From: CAWGCA01 sp963820955
GTDB lineage: Bacteria > Pseudomonadota > Gammaproteobacteria > Chromatiales > Chromatiaceae
DNA: 16,969 bases
Assembly: GCA_963820955.1 (NCBI GenBank)
Contig: CAWGCA010000049.1
Coordinates: 1-16,969 of the forward strand
Direction of reading: 5' to 3'
Below are positions 7,388 to 14,774 of the stretch, piece by piece. Each line of letters starts with the position of its first letter. Positions within the stretch are counted from its first letter, which is position 1. A program made the position numbers and the translations under genes. The notes under the pieces were generated by a model. That model worked only from the letters and a program-made list of their open reading frames with translations, had not been told where the DNA came from and did no database searches.

Positions 7388-7432
7388 TGGCCTATATGAA
7401 AAATTTGAACTTCTCTATGACATGATAGGCCA
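7388..7432. repeat. 8-bp inverted repeat TGGCCTAT / ATAGGCCA
   Basis: The arms are at 7388-7395 and 7425-7432 with an AT-rich 29-base spacer; allowing one bulge, the match extends by three bases on each side. It lies between the divergent pentapeptide and rhomboid genes and could be a looped binding site or an RNA hairpin. Confidence 0.35.
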
Positions 7433-7500
7433 AATTGTACGAACATGGCCCCACTCCGCTGGCTGGATTCATTCTCAAGAGGAATCGGCCGACAAGCTAG

Positions 7501-7529
7501 TTGCGGCTATTATCTGTCACCACTACATT
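7501..7529 (+). promoter_or_regulatory. Candidate sigma-70 promoter of the rhomboid gene
   Basis: TTGCGG (7501-7506) and TACATT (7524-7529) are exactly 17 bases apart, predicting a start near 7536. This agrees with translation from ATG 7564 rather than from the in-frame TTG at 7501. Confidence 0.4.
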
Positions 7530-7563
7530 TTCAAAATATGAACCCGGAAAAAACAGCATCCCA

Positions 7564-8238
7564 ATGGCTGAAACACTGATTTCTCTGGAGCAAGACGCGA
7601 CACGTCTGCGCCGGGCGTTTCTCTGGGCAATCTCTTTTACCGCACTCTTGTGGTTGATCAAATTGACCGAGATCGGTTTGAGCGTGGACTTCGTACAACT
7701 CGGCATCTATCCCCGCGCGCAAAATGGCGTCTGGGGTCTCTTATGGGCACCGTTACTGCACGGTTCGCTGTTCCATCTTTTCGCCAATACCGCGCCGCTG
7801 GTGATTCTGGGCACTGCGCTGCTGTACGGCTATCCCCGCGCGGCAAAAATCCTTATTCCGATCCTGTACCTGGGCTCGGGGGTGGGGGTCTGGCTGTTCG
7901 GCCGAGTGGGCTATCATATCGGTGCCAGCGGGCTGATCTTTGGCATGGTGTTTTTCATTTTCACCATTGGTGCCTTGCGCTGGGACCGGCGTGCGATCGC
8001 GCTCTCACTGGTGGTCTTCCTGCTTTACGGCGGCATGATCTGGGGCATCCTGCCACAGGCCCCCGGCATTTCATTCGAATCGCACTTATTCGGCGCATTG
8101 ATCGGCACCCTGATGGCATTTCTTCTCAAGGGAAGGGATACTCCACCCCCCGAAAAGGTATACAGCTGGGAAGGCGAGGAGGAGGGGGAGGAACCGACGT
8201 CGGAGCAAGACGATGAGGCATGGAACAGCTGGCGCTGA
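7564..8238 (+). CDS. Rhomboid family intramembrane serine protease
   Basis: 224 residues with about six transmembrane helices in the inner membrane. Family motifs are visible: HGSLFHLFANT (66-76, the helix-2 region), the catalytic GASGLIFG with Ser122, and ESHLFGALIG with His174 completing the Ser-His dyad. It should cut transmembrane segments of other membrane proteins; the substrate is unknown. The C-terminal tail (about 195-224) is highly acidic (EGEEEGEEP, EQDDEAW) and lies outside the core fold. ATG 7564 is chosen because the first helix then has a short cytoplasmic lead and a promoter fits upstream; an in-frame TTG at 7501 would add 21 unlikely residues. The ribosome site is weak. No cotranscribed neighbour is obvious. 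Confidence 0.9.
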   Translation: MAETLISLEQDATRLRRAFLWAISFTALLWLIKLTEIGLSVDFVQLGIYPRAQNGVWGLLWAPLLHGSLFHLFANTAPLVILGTALLYGYPRAAKILIPILYLGSGVGVWLFGRVGYHIGASGLIFGMVFFIFTIGALRWDRRAIALSLVVFLLYGGMIWGILPQAPGISFESHLFGALIGTLMAFLLKGRDTPPPEKVYSWEGEEEGEEPTSEQDDEAWNSWR

Positions 8239-8450
8239 GCCTTGGGGCAATCAGTATACTGTTCCTTGTACTGTATTTGATCTTACCATCCTGTGAGGGC
8301 CCCTCTCGTATTCCTTAGGACCCCTGCTCGAACTACAACGAGGACTGTGCTCTGCAAATGATTAACCCTTCCGTCCGGGACTAAATTGTCAAAACCTGGT
8401 TAGCACCGATTGATTCCAAGCGAAGGCATATTCCGACCTGACATCGCCTT

Positions 8451-9317
8451 ATGAAGATTGACCTGATCGCCCAGATCGTTCTCGCTATCGGCCTCATGAC
8501 TATCATGTTCGGTATCGGTCTCTCGCTGACCAAAAAGGACTTCGTAAACGTATTCAGATTTCCCAAGGCCGTTCTTGTCGGCCTCGCTGCACAGATCCTG
8601 GGACTGCCGCTGGCCGCACTGCTGACCATATCGTTTTTTTCCATGTCACCTGAATATGCGCTTGGCTTGATGATCATCTCCACGAGTCCGGGTGGAGCCA
8701 CCTCCAATCTTTTCAGTTTTCTGATGAAGGGCGATGTCGCGCTTTCCGTATCCCTGACCGCCTTCTCCACCATTGTGTCGCTTTTTACCATCCCTCTGAT
8801 ACTGGCCTATGCAAGCGAACTGCTGCTGCATAACAGGCAGCAAGTCGCGCTCTCTGCGGAAAGCATCTTTCTTCCATTGCTTTTTCTGGTGCTGATGCCA
8901 CTGCTTCTAGGCATGACGACTCGGGCCAGGGCGCCGTATTGGGCACAAAAAATGGGGCGTCCAACTGCTTCATTTTCCGTGCTGTTGCTGATAATTACCA
9001 TCACCTATGTGCTCTATTTGGAACATGCCCGCTTCTTCGACTACATTGGCCAGCTGGGTGGCCTGATCAGCCTGTTCTTTCTGACTGCCACGGCTCTCGG
9101 ATTTGTGGTTGCCAAGTCTGCGGGACTTAACCTGAAGCAGCAGAAAACGGTGGTTATCGAAGTGGGCATACAAAACGGTTTACAGGCGATTTTCATTGCA
9201 ACCAGTCCATTGATGTTCGCTGACCCTGTGCTCGCAGTCCCGGCCGCACTCTACAGCATACTGATGTATCTATTCGCCTTTGGCCTCTACCTGGCGTTCC
9301 GGATTTTTAAACTATAA
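8451..9317 (+). CDS. Bile acid:sodium symporter (BASS) family transporter
   Basis: 288 residues and about nine or ten hydrophobic helices spread over the whole length, as in the BASS family of inner-membrane, usually sodium-coupled organic-anion importers. Signature stretches are ISTSPGGATSNLFSFLMKGDVALS (near 76-99, the first crossover motif, compare CPGG..SN) and the second, QQKTVVIEVGIQNGLQA (near 230-246, compare IEVGMQN). Bacterial members carry bile acids, pantoate, pyruvate-like acids or other anions; the substrate cannot be assigned here. There is no close partner enzyme. The ribosome site before ATG 8451 is poor, and the 212 bases upstream contain only a 10-bp palindrome CAGTATACTG (8252-8261) and no clear promoter. 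It converges with the VWA gene. Confidence 0.87.
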   Translation: MKIDLIAQIVLAIGLMTIMFGIGLSLTKKDFVNVFRFPKAVLVGLAAQILGLPLAALLTISFFSMSPEYALGLMIISTSPGGATSNLFSFLMKGDVALSVSLTAFSTIVSLFTIPLILAYASELLLHNRQQVALSAESIFLPLLFLVLMPLLLGMTTRARAPYWAQKMGRPTASFSVLLLIITITYVLYLEHARFFDYIGQLGGLISLFFLTATALGFVVAKSAGLNLKQQKTVVIEVGIQNGLQAIFIATSPLMFADPVLAVPAALYSILMYLFAFGLYLAFRIFKL

Positions 9318-9352
9318 GCGCAGGCCCCTACCCCCGTCCCTTCCTTCCGGTT

Positions 9353-9378
9353 GTGGCCCGGCACCATCACCGGGCCAC
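9353..9378. terminator. GC-rich hairpin between convergent genes
   Basis: GTGGCCCGG and CCGGGCCAC form a 9-bp perfect stem with an 8-base loop, between the ends of the transporter and VWA genes. No T-run follows on either strand, so it would be a transcript-end stabiliser or a weak or Rho-assisted bidirectional terminator. Confidence 0.4.
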
Positions 9379-9390
9379 CTGCCTGTCGAA

Positions 9391-10611
9391 TCAATAGGTC
9401 GGCGCATCTGACTCGTAGTGAAATCCCTTTTCTTCCGCCTGCTCACGAACCGCAGCGTAGATCTTGTGGTCGAGGGACTCCTCAGCCCCACCGACTTCTT
9501 CTACTTTCTTCCGTAGAAAGGCCGCTCTCTGTTCGCTCAGTTCCCGAATCTGGCGCTGCAGTTCACTGCGACGTCCGGCGGTCTCTTTGATCAGCACCTG
9601 CTGCTCTTCCGGGGCCATCGCCTGCATCGATTGCGGTAACCGGTCTGATTCGATAGCAGAAAGCTCCACCCGTCCGCTGACCACATCATCGATCAGTTCG
9701 CTCTCACCCAGCAGATTGCCCTTACCGCTCGGAGAGGCATTGAATGCAGCGCGGCGGGCACGGGATTCGATCGATGCGACAGCATGAAGTTTGTCGGCTG
9801 CATCCAGCTTCCGCTGTTTCATTTTCTGCTCCTCCCTGCTTCCGTAATACAGGCGCGTGTCATCCAGTTTTTCCGACAGCTCAGCCAGTTTATCGTCAAA
9901 GGGCGAACTGATCGCCACCGCACTACCTGTCTGTTCCACCGGAAAATAGCTGCCGTTACCAAGCTGGGCGATCTGTTGCCATTGGCGCGATGTCTGATCA
10001 TCCTGACCACACTGGATGGCGTTTACCAAAATCCCTTTTTTCAGCGCCACGGCGATGGTATCCGGGTATTTGACATCATCCTGATAGTCCATATGTGGCG
10101 GTGCATCACCGACCAGGAATACCACCTTATAGGTGTCGGAATCCTGACTCCAGGACATGTGGTGTACGGCGTCATACAGTGCCTGATTGACGCTTTCGGG
10201 CCCGTCACCGCCACCGGCGGCCGCAAAATCAACCAGTGCGGCGTACATCGAATCCAGGTCTTCAGACAGGTCCACCCGTTTGGTGACATAGGCATCGCCA
10301 CGGTCCCTGTAGGCAACCAGCCCCATCCGGATCTCTGGCGTCGGTTGTGCCGAAGACATAGTAGTGGCGATGGACCAGATCTTCTCCTTGGCCGCCTGGA
10401 TCAGTCCGCCCATGCTGCCGGTGGTGTCGAGCACGAACACGACCTCAATACGTGGCTGCTCATTGGTCAGCGAATCGATGGAACGAATACCGTGCAACAC
10501 AGGATCCTGCAACGGTTGGGTATTGGCACCGATGCTTTGATACGCGGGGTAAAAAACCACCGTGGCGGCGGTAAACACAAACAGCGCAAATGCGAATATT
10601 TTGGATTTCAT
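9391..10611 (-). CDS. Exported or membrane-anchored VWA-domain protein
   Basis: 406 residues. An N-terminal hydrophobic segment (MKSKIFAFALFVFTAATVVFYPAYQSIGA) is a Sec signal or anchor without a lipobox Cys, so the bulk is probably periplasmic. The von Willebrand A domain spans about 54-235 with an intact metal site: DTTGS at 62-66 and VGDAPP with Asp169; AYRDRGD (100-106) and GGGDGPES (133-140) resemble the VWA subtype found beside alpha-kinases. The C-terminal third (240-395) is charged and helical, with a coiled coil near 345-372. I chose ATG 10611 because GGAG lies eight bases upstream; the longer in-frame version from 10674 would bury the signal. It is the last gene of the PspA-like operon, 19 bases after the membrane gene. 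VWA domains bind partner proteins through the metal ion; its partner here is probably a neighbour, by inference. Confidence 0.85.
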   Translation of the reverse strand: MKSKIFAFALFVFTAATVVFYPAYQSIGANTQPLQDPVLHGIRSIDSLTNEQPRIEVVFVLDTTGSMGGLIQAAKEKIWSIATTMSSAQPTPEIRMGLVAYRDRGDAYVTKRVDLSEDLDSMYAALVDFAAAGGGDGPESVNQALYDAVHHMSWSQDSDTYKVVFLVGDAPPHMDYQDDVKYPDTIAVALKKGILVNAIQCGQDDQTSRQWQQIAQLGNGSYFPVEQTGSAVAISSPFDDKLAELSEKLDDTRLYYGSREEQKMKQRKLDAADKLHAVASIESRARRAAFNASPSGKGNLLGESELIDDVVSGRVELSAIESDRLPQSMQAMAPEEQQVLIKETAGRRSELQRQIRELSEQRAAFLRKKVEEVGGAEESLDHKIYAAVREQAEEKGFHYESDAPTY

Positions 10612-10630
10612 TTCAATGTCTCCCGAGTGG

Positions 10631-11200
10631 TTAAGGTATAGAAGAGAGTCTGCGCAGGGTGGATTCCGCTGCATGATGGGCGTGCTGAAAGCGGTCCTCC
10701 CGAACCTGTTGCAGTGACCCTGGTGCTGATTTCCGGCTGATATCGACAGGAATGGCGATGAAGAGCGCCTGCACCAGAAAAAAGCACCAGAGACTGAGAA
10801 ACAGACTGCCCGTCTGGGTTGCTGCCCATACCCCGGCGGCCAGGCCGATACCGGTCAACACCAGGTCCGCCAGTGCCGAAAGCAGGCTGGAATAGAAGTA
10901 CAACGAGCGGATCAACCAGACGAGGCCCAGATGCACCAACAGATAGAGGGGCAGCGAGGACTGCATAAACCAGGTCGAGCCCGCCACCAGGATCCAGCAA
11001 GCAAGGACGGTGACCCGACCGACGCGCTCCCGGCTCCGAGTCAGCAGATAGAAGACGTAGGAGAGTCCAATGCCGGCAATCAAAAGACGCAGTAAACCGT
11101 CGGTAGGACTGAATGGTGACAGGGCGGTATAGAGTACGCTGCCCAAAAGCGCTGCGATCAGGGCCACCGCAATACCTTCAGAGAATGAGGGGTGTTTCAT
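10631..11200 (-). CDS. Six-helix inner-membrane protein of the PspA-VWA operon
   Basis: 189 residues that I cannot assign to a named family. About six hydrophobic segments (near 8-27, 35-54, 62-78, 81-103, 105-126 and 131-151) are followed by a roughly 35-residue hydrophilic tail rich in Arg, His and Ser, probably cytoplasmic. No catalytic motif is visible. The start ATG overlaps the stop of the pspA-like gene by four bases (ATGA), and the stop is 19 bases from the VWA start, so it is translated with both. By position it could be the membrane anchor or receptor for the PspA-like protein and the VWA protein, much as PspB/PspC serve PspA, but there is no sequence similarity to PspB or PspC that I can see. 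Confidence 0.8.
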   Translation of the reverse strand: MKHPSFSEGIAVALIAALLGSVLYTALSPFSPTDGLLRLLIAGIGLSYVFYLLTRSRERVGRVTVLACWILVAGSTWFMQSSLPLYLLVHLGLVWLIRSLYFYSSLLSALADLVLTGIGLAAGVWAATQTGSLFLSLWCFFLVQALFIAIPVDISRKSAPGSLQQVREDRFQHAHHAAESTLRRLSSIP

Positions 11201-11733
11201 GATCCCCTCCTCTTCTGCTTTTCACGCAGCAAGGCGACCTCCACCTCCTCTTCCCGGACCGATATATCGGGGACCATTAGCAGTTCCTCGCGCCGGCTGA
11301 CTGAGTCCTCTTCGGCCAACAACTCTTCCTTCTGCCGCATGCTCTCCAGGCGTGCGCGATTTTGTTTGATCCCCAGGCTGAGCCCGGAAATCTCCTGCTG
11401 CAATGTCTTACATCGTCGGGAGAGATACTTTCCAAACCGCTCAGCCTCCAGTCGACGCCTGATCATCGAGCGGGCCAGTTCCTCCTGGTTGGATGCAAAG
11501 CAAACGTCCAGTTCTTCCCCGATATCGATCAGTGACTGGTCGATATCGGTCCGCCGGGCAACGAGCTGCTCCTGCTCGTGGCTCAGCACCTTGAGCCGAT
11601 GTTCGTCTTGAGCGAGTTCCTGCTCCATCTCACGCAGCGCCTGCTTGAGCAGCACGTCGGGTTCCTCGATGCGGTCCAGAACAGCGTGAATATCGGCTCG
11701 GAACAGCCGCGAAATACGGGTGATCAATGCCAT
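11197..11733 (-). CDS. Short PspA/IM30 (ESCRT-III-like) family protein
   Basis: 178 residues, almost wholly helical and coiled coil. The start MALITRISRLFRADIHAVLDRIEEP matches the PspA/IM30 N-terminal amphipathic helix and first hairpin (compare E. coli PspA [22 protein letters not shown]), and EELARSMIRRRLEAERF (84-100) matches the conserved central helix. PspA proteins assemble on the inner membrane and preserve its integrity under stress. This one is shorter than the usual 220 or so residues, and the last part (140-178) is very rich in Glu and Arg rather than a normal final helix. It has a perfect AGGAGG six bases before ATG 11733, implying high expression. It is the first gene of a three-gene operon and is divergent from a two-component system. 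No sigma-54 promoter was found, unlike the classical psp operon. Confidence 0.85.
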   Translation of the reverse strand: MALITRISRLFRADIHAVLDRIEEPDVLLKQALREMEQELAQDEHRLKVLSHEQEQLVARRTDIDQSLIDIGEELDVCFASNQEELARSMIRRRLEAERFGKYLSRRCKTLQQEISGLSLGIKQNRARLESMRQKEELLAEEDSVSRREELLMVPDISVREEEVEVALLREKQKRRGS

Positions 11734-11739
11734 GATTTA

Positions 11740-11745
11740 CCTCCT
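11740..11745 (-). promoter_or_regulatory. Consensus ribosome binding site of the pspA-like gene
   Basis: AGGAGG on the minus strand, six bases before the ATG. It is the strongest well-spaced site in the window and suggests this protein is made in quantity, as expected for a membrane-coating polymer. Confidence 0.8.
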
Positions 11746-11814
11746 AACTAAGTGACTCAATGGAACCTGACCTCAGTCTAGGGGCCCTGCCTGTCCCACT
11801 CTAGACAGAGCTTG

Positions 11815-11850
11815 GTAAAACGAATGCCCGGCGTTTTACAAAACATTTAC
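11815..11850. promoter_or_regulatory. Candidate operator of the adjacent OmpR-family regulator
   Basis: TTTAC occurs at 11835-11839 and 11846-11850, i.e. with an 11-base repeat (GTAAA-N6-GTAAA on the minus strand), as in CpxR-type tandem sites. A third copy in the opposite orientation at 11815-11819 makes a perfect 8-bp inverted repeat GTAAAACG / CGTTTTAC (11815-11822 and 11832-11839). The element lies between the pspA-like operon and the response-regulator gene, well placed to control both. Promoter hexamers are not clear. Confidence 0.5.
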
Positions 11851-11889
11851 ATGTCCGAGTCGGAAGGAATTGCTAAGCTATAACCCGTT

Positions 11890-12591
11890 ATGCAGCGCAA
11901 GATCCGCATCCTCATTGTTGAAGATGAAGCCGCCATCCGCGCAGGATTGCTGGATGTCTTCGTATTCCATGGTTACGAGGTAGACTATGCGGATGAGGGA
12001 ACGGATGGCCTGAGAAAAGCGTTGAGCGGCACCTTCGATCTCATCCTGCTGGACGTCATGCTCCCGGGCATGAACGGTTTCGATATCTGTCGCCAGATCC
12101 GCGCCACAGACCGCGCTCAGCCCATTATCATGCTGACCGCCAAAACCAGCGACGAAGATATCATCCACGGGCTGTCGCTGGGCGCGGACGACTACGTGGC
12201 CAAGCCGTTTTCCATCACCCAACTGGTGCTGCGGGTGCAGGCGGTGCTGCGCCGATCGCATATCGGTGTAAAAATGGACAGCCATATCCGGCTGGGCAGC
12301 GACACCGAGATCGATACCCTGAACCTGTGCGGACACCGGGCCAGAGAAGCGCTGTCGTTTACCCATCGCGAAGTGGAAATCCTGCAGTACCTGGATGCCA
12401 ATTCGGAACGCCCGGTATCCAGAGAGGAACTGCTGAGCAAGATATGGGGGTATGCAAGAGATCTGGGGATAGAAACACGTACTGTCGACATCCATATCGC
12501 CAAGCTGAGGCGGAAGATCGAATCCGACCCGGCGGCGCCACGCCACCTCATCACCATCCGCGGGGCAGGATACCGGCTGCTGACCAATTGA
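11890..12591 (+). CDS. OmpR/PhoB-family response regulator
   Basis: 233 residues. The receiver domain (5-120) has the acidic pair Glu11/Asp12 (IVEDE), phospho-acceptor Asp55 (LILLDVMLPG), Thr83 (MLTAK) and Lys105 (YVAKPF). The winged-helix DNA-binding domain (about 130-232) carries SFTHREVEILQYL, SREELLSKIWGY and the recognition-helix and wing segments TRTVDIHIAKLRRKIE and TIRGAGYRL. It should dimerise when phosphorylated and bind tandem repeats. The kinase gene begins one base after its stop, so the two are coupled. The start is ATG 11890; AGGAA lies rather far upstream, so its translation may be modest. It is divergent from the pspA-like operon, and the TTTAC repeats between suggest that it regulates that operon and itself. 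Confidence 0.93.
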   Translation: MQRKIRILIVEDEAAIRAGLLDVFVFHGYEVDYADEGTDGLRKALSGTFDLILLDVMLPGMNGFDICRQIRATDRAQPIIMLTAKTSDEDIIHGLSLGADDYVAKPFSITQLVLRVQAVLRRSHIGVKMDSHIRLGSDTEIDTLNLCGHRAREALSFTHREVEILQYLDANSERPVSREELLSKIWGYARDLGIETRTVDIHIAKLRRKIESDPAAPRHLITIRGAGYRLLTN

Positions 12592-12592
12592 G

Positions 12593-14758
12593 ATGATAAA
12601 CGATTCGCTCAAAGGACTGGACAGCAGGAGACTGCAACTCTGGCTGTTCCTGTTTTTCCTTGCGCTGGCCGTCCCGACAGCTATTCTGATTTATCAGGCT
12701 TACCACCAGTTGAAATGGGAAGCCTTTCACCAGCACCAGCAGCTTGCCGAGGAACTGGCGGCACGCATCGACAGCCGGTTACTGCAACTTATTGACGACG
12801 TCGAGGCAAGCTCTTTCACCGATTATGCCTTTCTGGTCATCGCTGGTGATCCGGTAACCAATTTTCTGCAGCGTTCAACCCTATCCTCCTATCCGGTAAC
12901 TCCGCTCGTTCCAGGGCTGATCGGGTATTTCCAGGTTGACGCCGAGGGCCTGTTCAGCACGCCCTTATTGCCACAGCCCGGAGTGAACCCCAGGGCCTAC
13001 GGCATCTCCGGGCAAGAACTGAAAGAACGGCTGGCGTTGAGTGAGCGAATTCAGCAGATTCTGAGCCGTAATCGGCTTGTTCGGGGCGCAGAAATCGATC
13101 TGGCCGAGGAAAAATCCCCTGCACCAGTAATTCAGCGGAGAGAGAAATCCTACCGATTTGCAAAGGAAGATTCAGGAAGTGGGATCAGCACTGGAGAAAG
13201 GAAGACGGCTGAACCGAGCCCTGTGAGCGAGATTACGCTCTCGCCTCAGGAACAGCACGACGAAGAGTTGATGGAAGAACGGGCAGCGGGGCAGGCCGCA
13301 TTCGATCGCCTCAACAAGGCCCCGGAACAGCGGGGGCATAAAAAAGAACAGGCTCTCGCCAGTACACTGGGCCGAGTGGAAGATCTCAATCTGGACTATC
13401 GCTATCAGACGGAGTCAGCTGATTCGAAACAGCGTATGGTCGCCCCCCAAAGCGCACCTTTCCCGGATAAACGCAGCGTGCGAAAGGAACGCAGCAGACT
13501 GCCGGAACCCCGAATCGAAAAGCTCGAACAAACCACAGAAGCTGACAGACAGACACCGACCGGGATCCGTATCCGCACCTTTGAAAGTGAACTCGATCCT
13601 TTTGAATTCAGTCTGCTCGACAGCGGCCATCTGGTGCTGTTTCGCAAAGTCTGGCGCGATGGACAACGCTATATTCAAGGGGCACTGCTCGAACAGCAAC
13701 CCTTTCTCCAGGGAGTAATTCAATCAACCTTCGATGAAACCATTCTGTCACAGATGAGCGACCTGGTAGTCGCCTATCGGGGCAATGTCTTTTCAGTGTT
13801 TTCGGGAAATGCATCGCGGGAATATCTCTCCAGCGCAGAGGAGTTTCGCGGGGCTCTGCTCTACCAGTCGCGGCTCTCGTCGCCTTTGAGCGACCTGGAA
13901 CTGATCTTCACAATTACCCGCTTGCCGGCCGGCCCTGGCAGCGGGTTGATTACCTGGGTCGCCCTGATACTGACGCTGGTTCTTTGCGGAGGATTTTATC
14001 TGCTGTACCGGCTGGGCGTGGGGCAGATCCGACTCGCGCGACAGCAGCAGGATTTCGTCTCCGCCGTCAGCCATGAACTGAAAACCCCCCTGACCTCCAT
14101 TCGTATGTACGGTGAAATACTGCGCGAGGGCTGGGCCAGCGAAGAGAAAAAAAAACGTTATTACGACTATATCCACGATGAGAGTGAACGGCTGTCGCGC
14201 CTCATTTCCAATGTCCTGCAACTGGCACGGATGACCCGCAACGATCTGCAGGTCGACCTGACCCCGATGGGCACAGCCGAACTGATGGAGACGATTCGGC
14301 CGAAGGTTGCCTCCCTGGCCGAACGGGCGGGCTTCGAGCTGCAATGGCATTGCGAAGGTGAAGCGGCTCGCAGTGTGATCCTGATCGATCTCGACTGCTT
14401 CACTCAGATCATCATTAACCTGCTGGACAACGCAATCAAATTTTCTTCAGGGACAAAAAATAAAATGATCACAGTCGGCTGCCAGCTTCTGTCTGACGGC
14501 AGCCTATTGATCTCAGTACGGGACTACGGCCCTGGCGTGCCGAAGAATCAGATGAAAAAGATATTTAAACTCTTCTACCGCTCTGAAAATGAACTGACCC
14601 GGGAAACCCTGGGCACCGGTATCGGACTGGCGCTGGTGCATCAATTGACGCAATCGATGAACGGGAAGGTGGATGTGATTAATGCCGAACCGGGAGCAGA
14701 ATTCCGATTGATTTTTCATACTTCCGACCCGGTGCTGCCATTGGATCCGGATTTGTGA
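12593..14758 (+). CDS. Sensor histidine kinase with large variable ectodomain
   Basis: 721 residues, longer than most kinases of this class. Membrane helix 1 is about 15-35 and helix 2 about 451-473; the part between (about 415 residues) is probably periplasmic. Its beginning (DYAFLVIAG to GLIGYFQVDAEGLFSTPLLPQPG, 78-130) and end (320-445) look folded, whereas about 165-320 is charged, rich in Glu, Lys, Arg, Gln and Pro, and looks disordered. No clear HAMP domain is seen. The kinase core is complete: HisKA with His494 (AVSHELKTPLTSIRMYGEIL), N box NLLDNAIKFS (609-618), G1 DYGPGVP, F box FKLFYR and G2 GTGIGLALV (674-682). It probably phosphorylates the regulator encoded one base upstream. It ends 16 bases from the convergent batD. 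The stimulus is unknown; envelope stress is inferred from the neighbouring PspA-like operon. Confidence 0.92.
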   Translation: MINDSLKGLDSRRLQLWLFLFFLALAVPTAILIYQAYHQLKWEAFHQHQQLAEELAARIDSRLLQLIDDVEASSFTDYAFLVIAGDPVTNFLQRSTLSSYPVTPLVPGLIGYFQVDAEGLFSTPLLPQPGVNPRAYGISGQELKERLALSERIQQILSRNRLVRGAEIDLAEEKSPAPVIQRREKSYRFAKEDSGSGISTGERKTAEPSPVSEITLSPQEQHDEELMEERAAGQAAFDRLNKAPEQRGHKKEQALASTLGRVEDLNLDYRYQTESADSKQRMVAPQSAPFPDKRSVRKERSRLPEPRIEKLEQTTEADRQTPTGIRIRTFESELDPFEFSLLDSGHLVLFRKVWRDGQRYIQGALLEQQPFLQGVIQSTFDETILSQMSDLVVAYRGNVFSVFSGNASREYLSSAEEFRGALLYQSRLSSPLSDLELIFTITRLPAGPGSGLITWVALILTLVLCGGFYLLYRLGVGQIRLARQQQDFVSAVSHELKTPLTSIRMYGEILREGWASEEKKKRYYDYIHDESERLSRLISNVLQLARMTRNDLQVDLTPMGTAELMETIRPKVASLAERAGFELQWHCEGEAARSVILIDLDCFTQIIINLLDNAIKFSSGTKNKMITVGCQLLSDGSLLISVRDYGPGVPKNQMKKIFKLFYRSENELTRETLGTGIGLALVHQLTQSMNGKVDVINAEPGAEFRLIFHTSDPVLPLDPDL

Positions 14759-14774
14759 AAAGGTCGATTGGACT

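Larger units (their letters stand above)
7200..7563. other. Divergent intergenic region, pentapeptide and rhomboid genes
   Basis: No gene is evident. The region holds the pentapeptide gene's ribosome site, two short palindromes (7219-7231 and 7242-7253), an inverted repeat (7388-7432) and a promoter candidate for the rhomboid gene (7501-7529). Short open frames crossing it have no ribosome site or protein character. Confidence 0.5.

Noticed and set aside
7501..7563. TTG 7501 as the rhomboid start
   Set aside because: No ribosome site precedes it, and it coincides with a candidate -35 box correctly spaced for a promoter serving ATG 7564.
9784..10641. 285-codon plus-strand open frame antisense to the VWA gene
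   Set aside because: The VWA gene has a signal peptide, an intact metal site and a good ribosome site; the opposite frame has none of these features.
10612..10674. Longer N terminus for the VWA protein
   Set aside because: It would place 21 residues before the signal sequence and overlap the membrane-protein gene; ATG 10611 has a good ribosome site.
11776..11806. GTCTAG / CTAGAC inverted repeat near the pspA-like start
   Set aside because: It has only six bases per arm with a 19-base GC-rich spacer; not distinguishable from chance.
11734..11889. Sigma-54 promoter for the pspA-like operon
   Set aside because: I looked for the GG-N10-GC spacing of TGGCAC-N5-TTGCA on the minus strand and saw no acceptable match.
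11878..12612. 244-codon minus-strand open frame antisense to the response regulator
   Set aside because: The response regulator has all phosphorylation and DNA-binding residues; the antisense frame is a codon-bias shadow.
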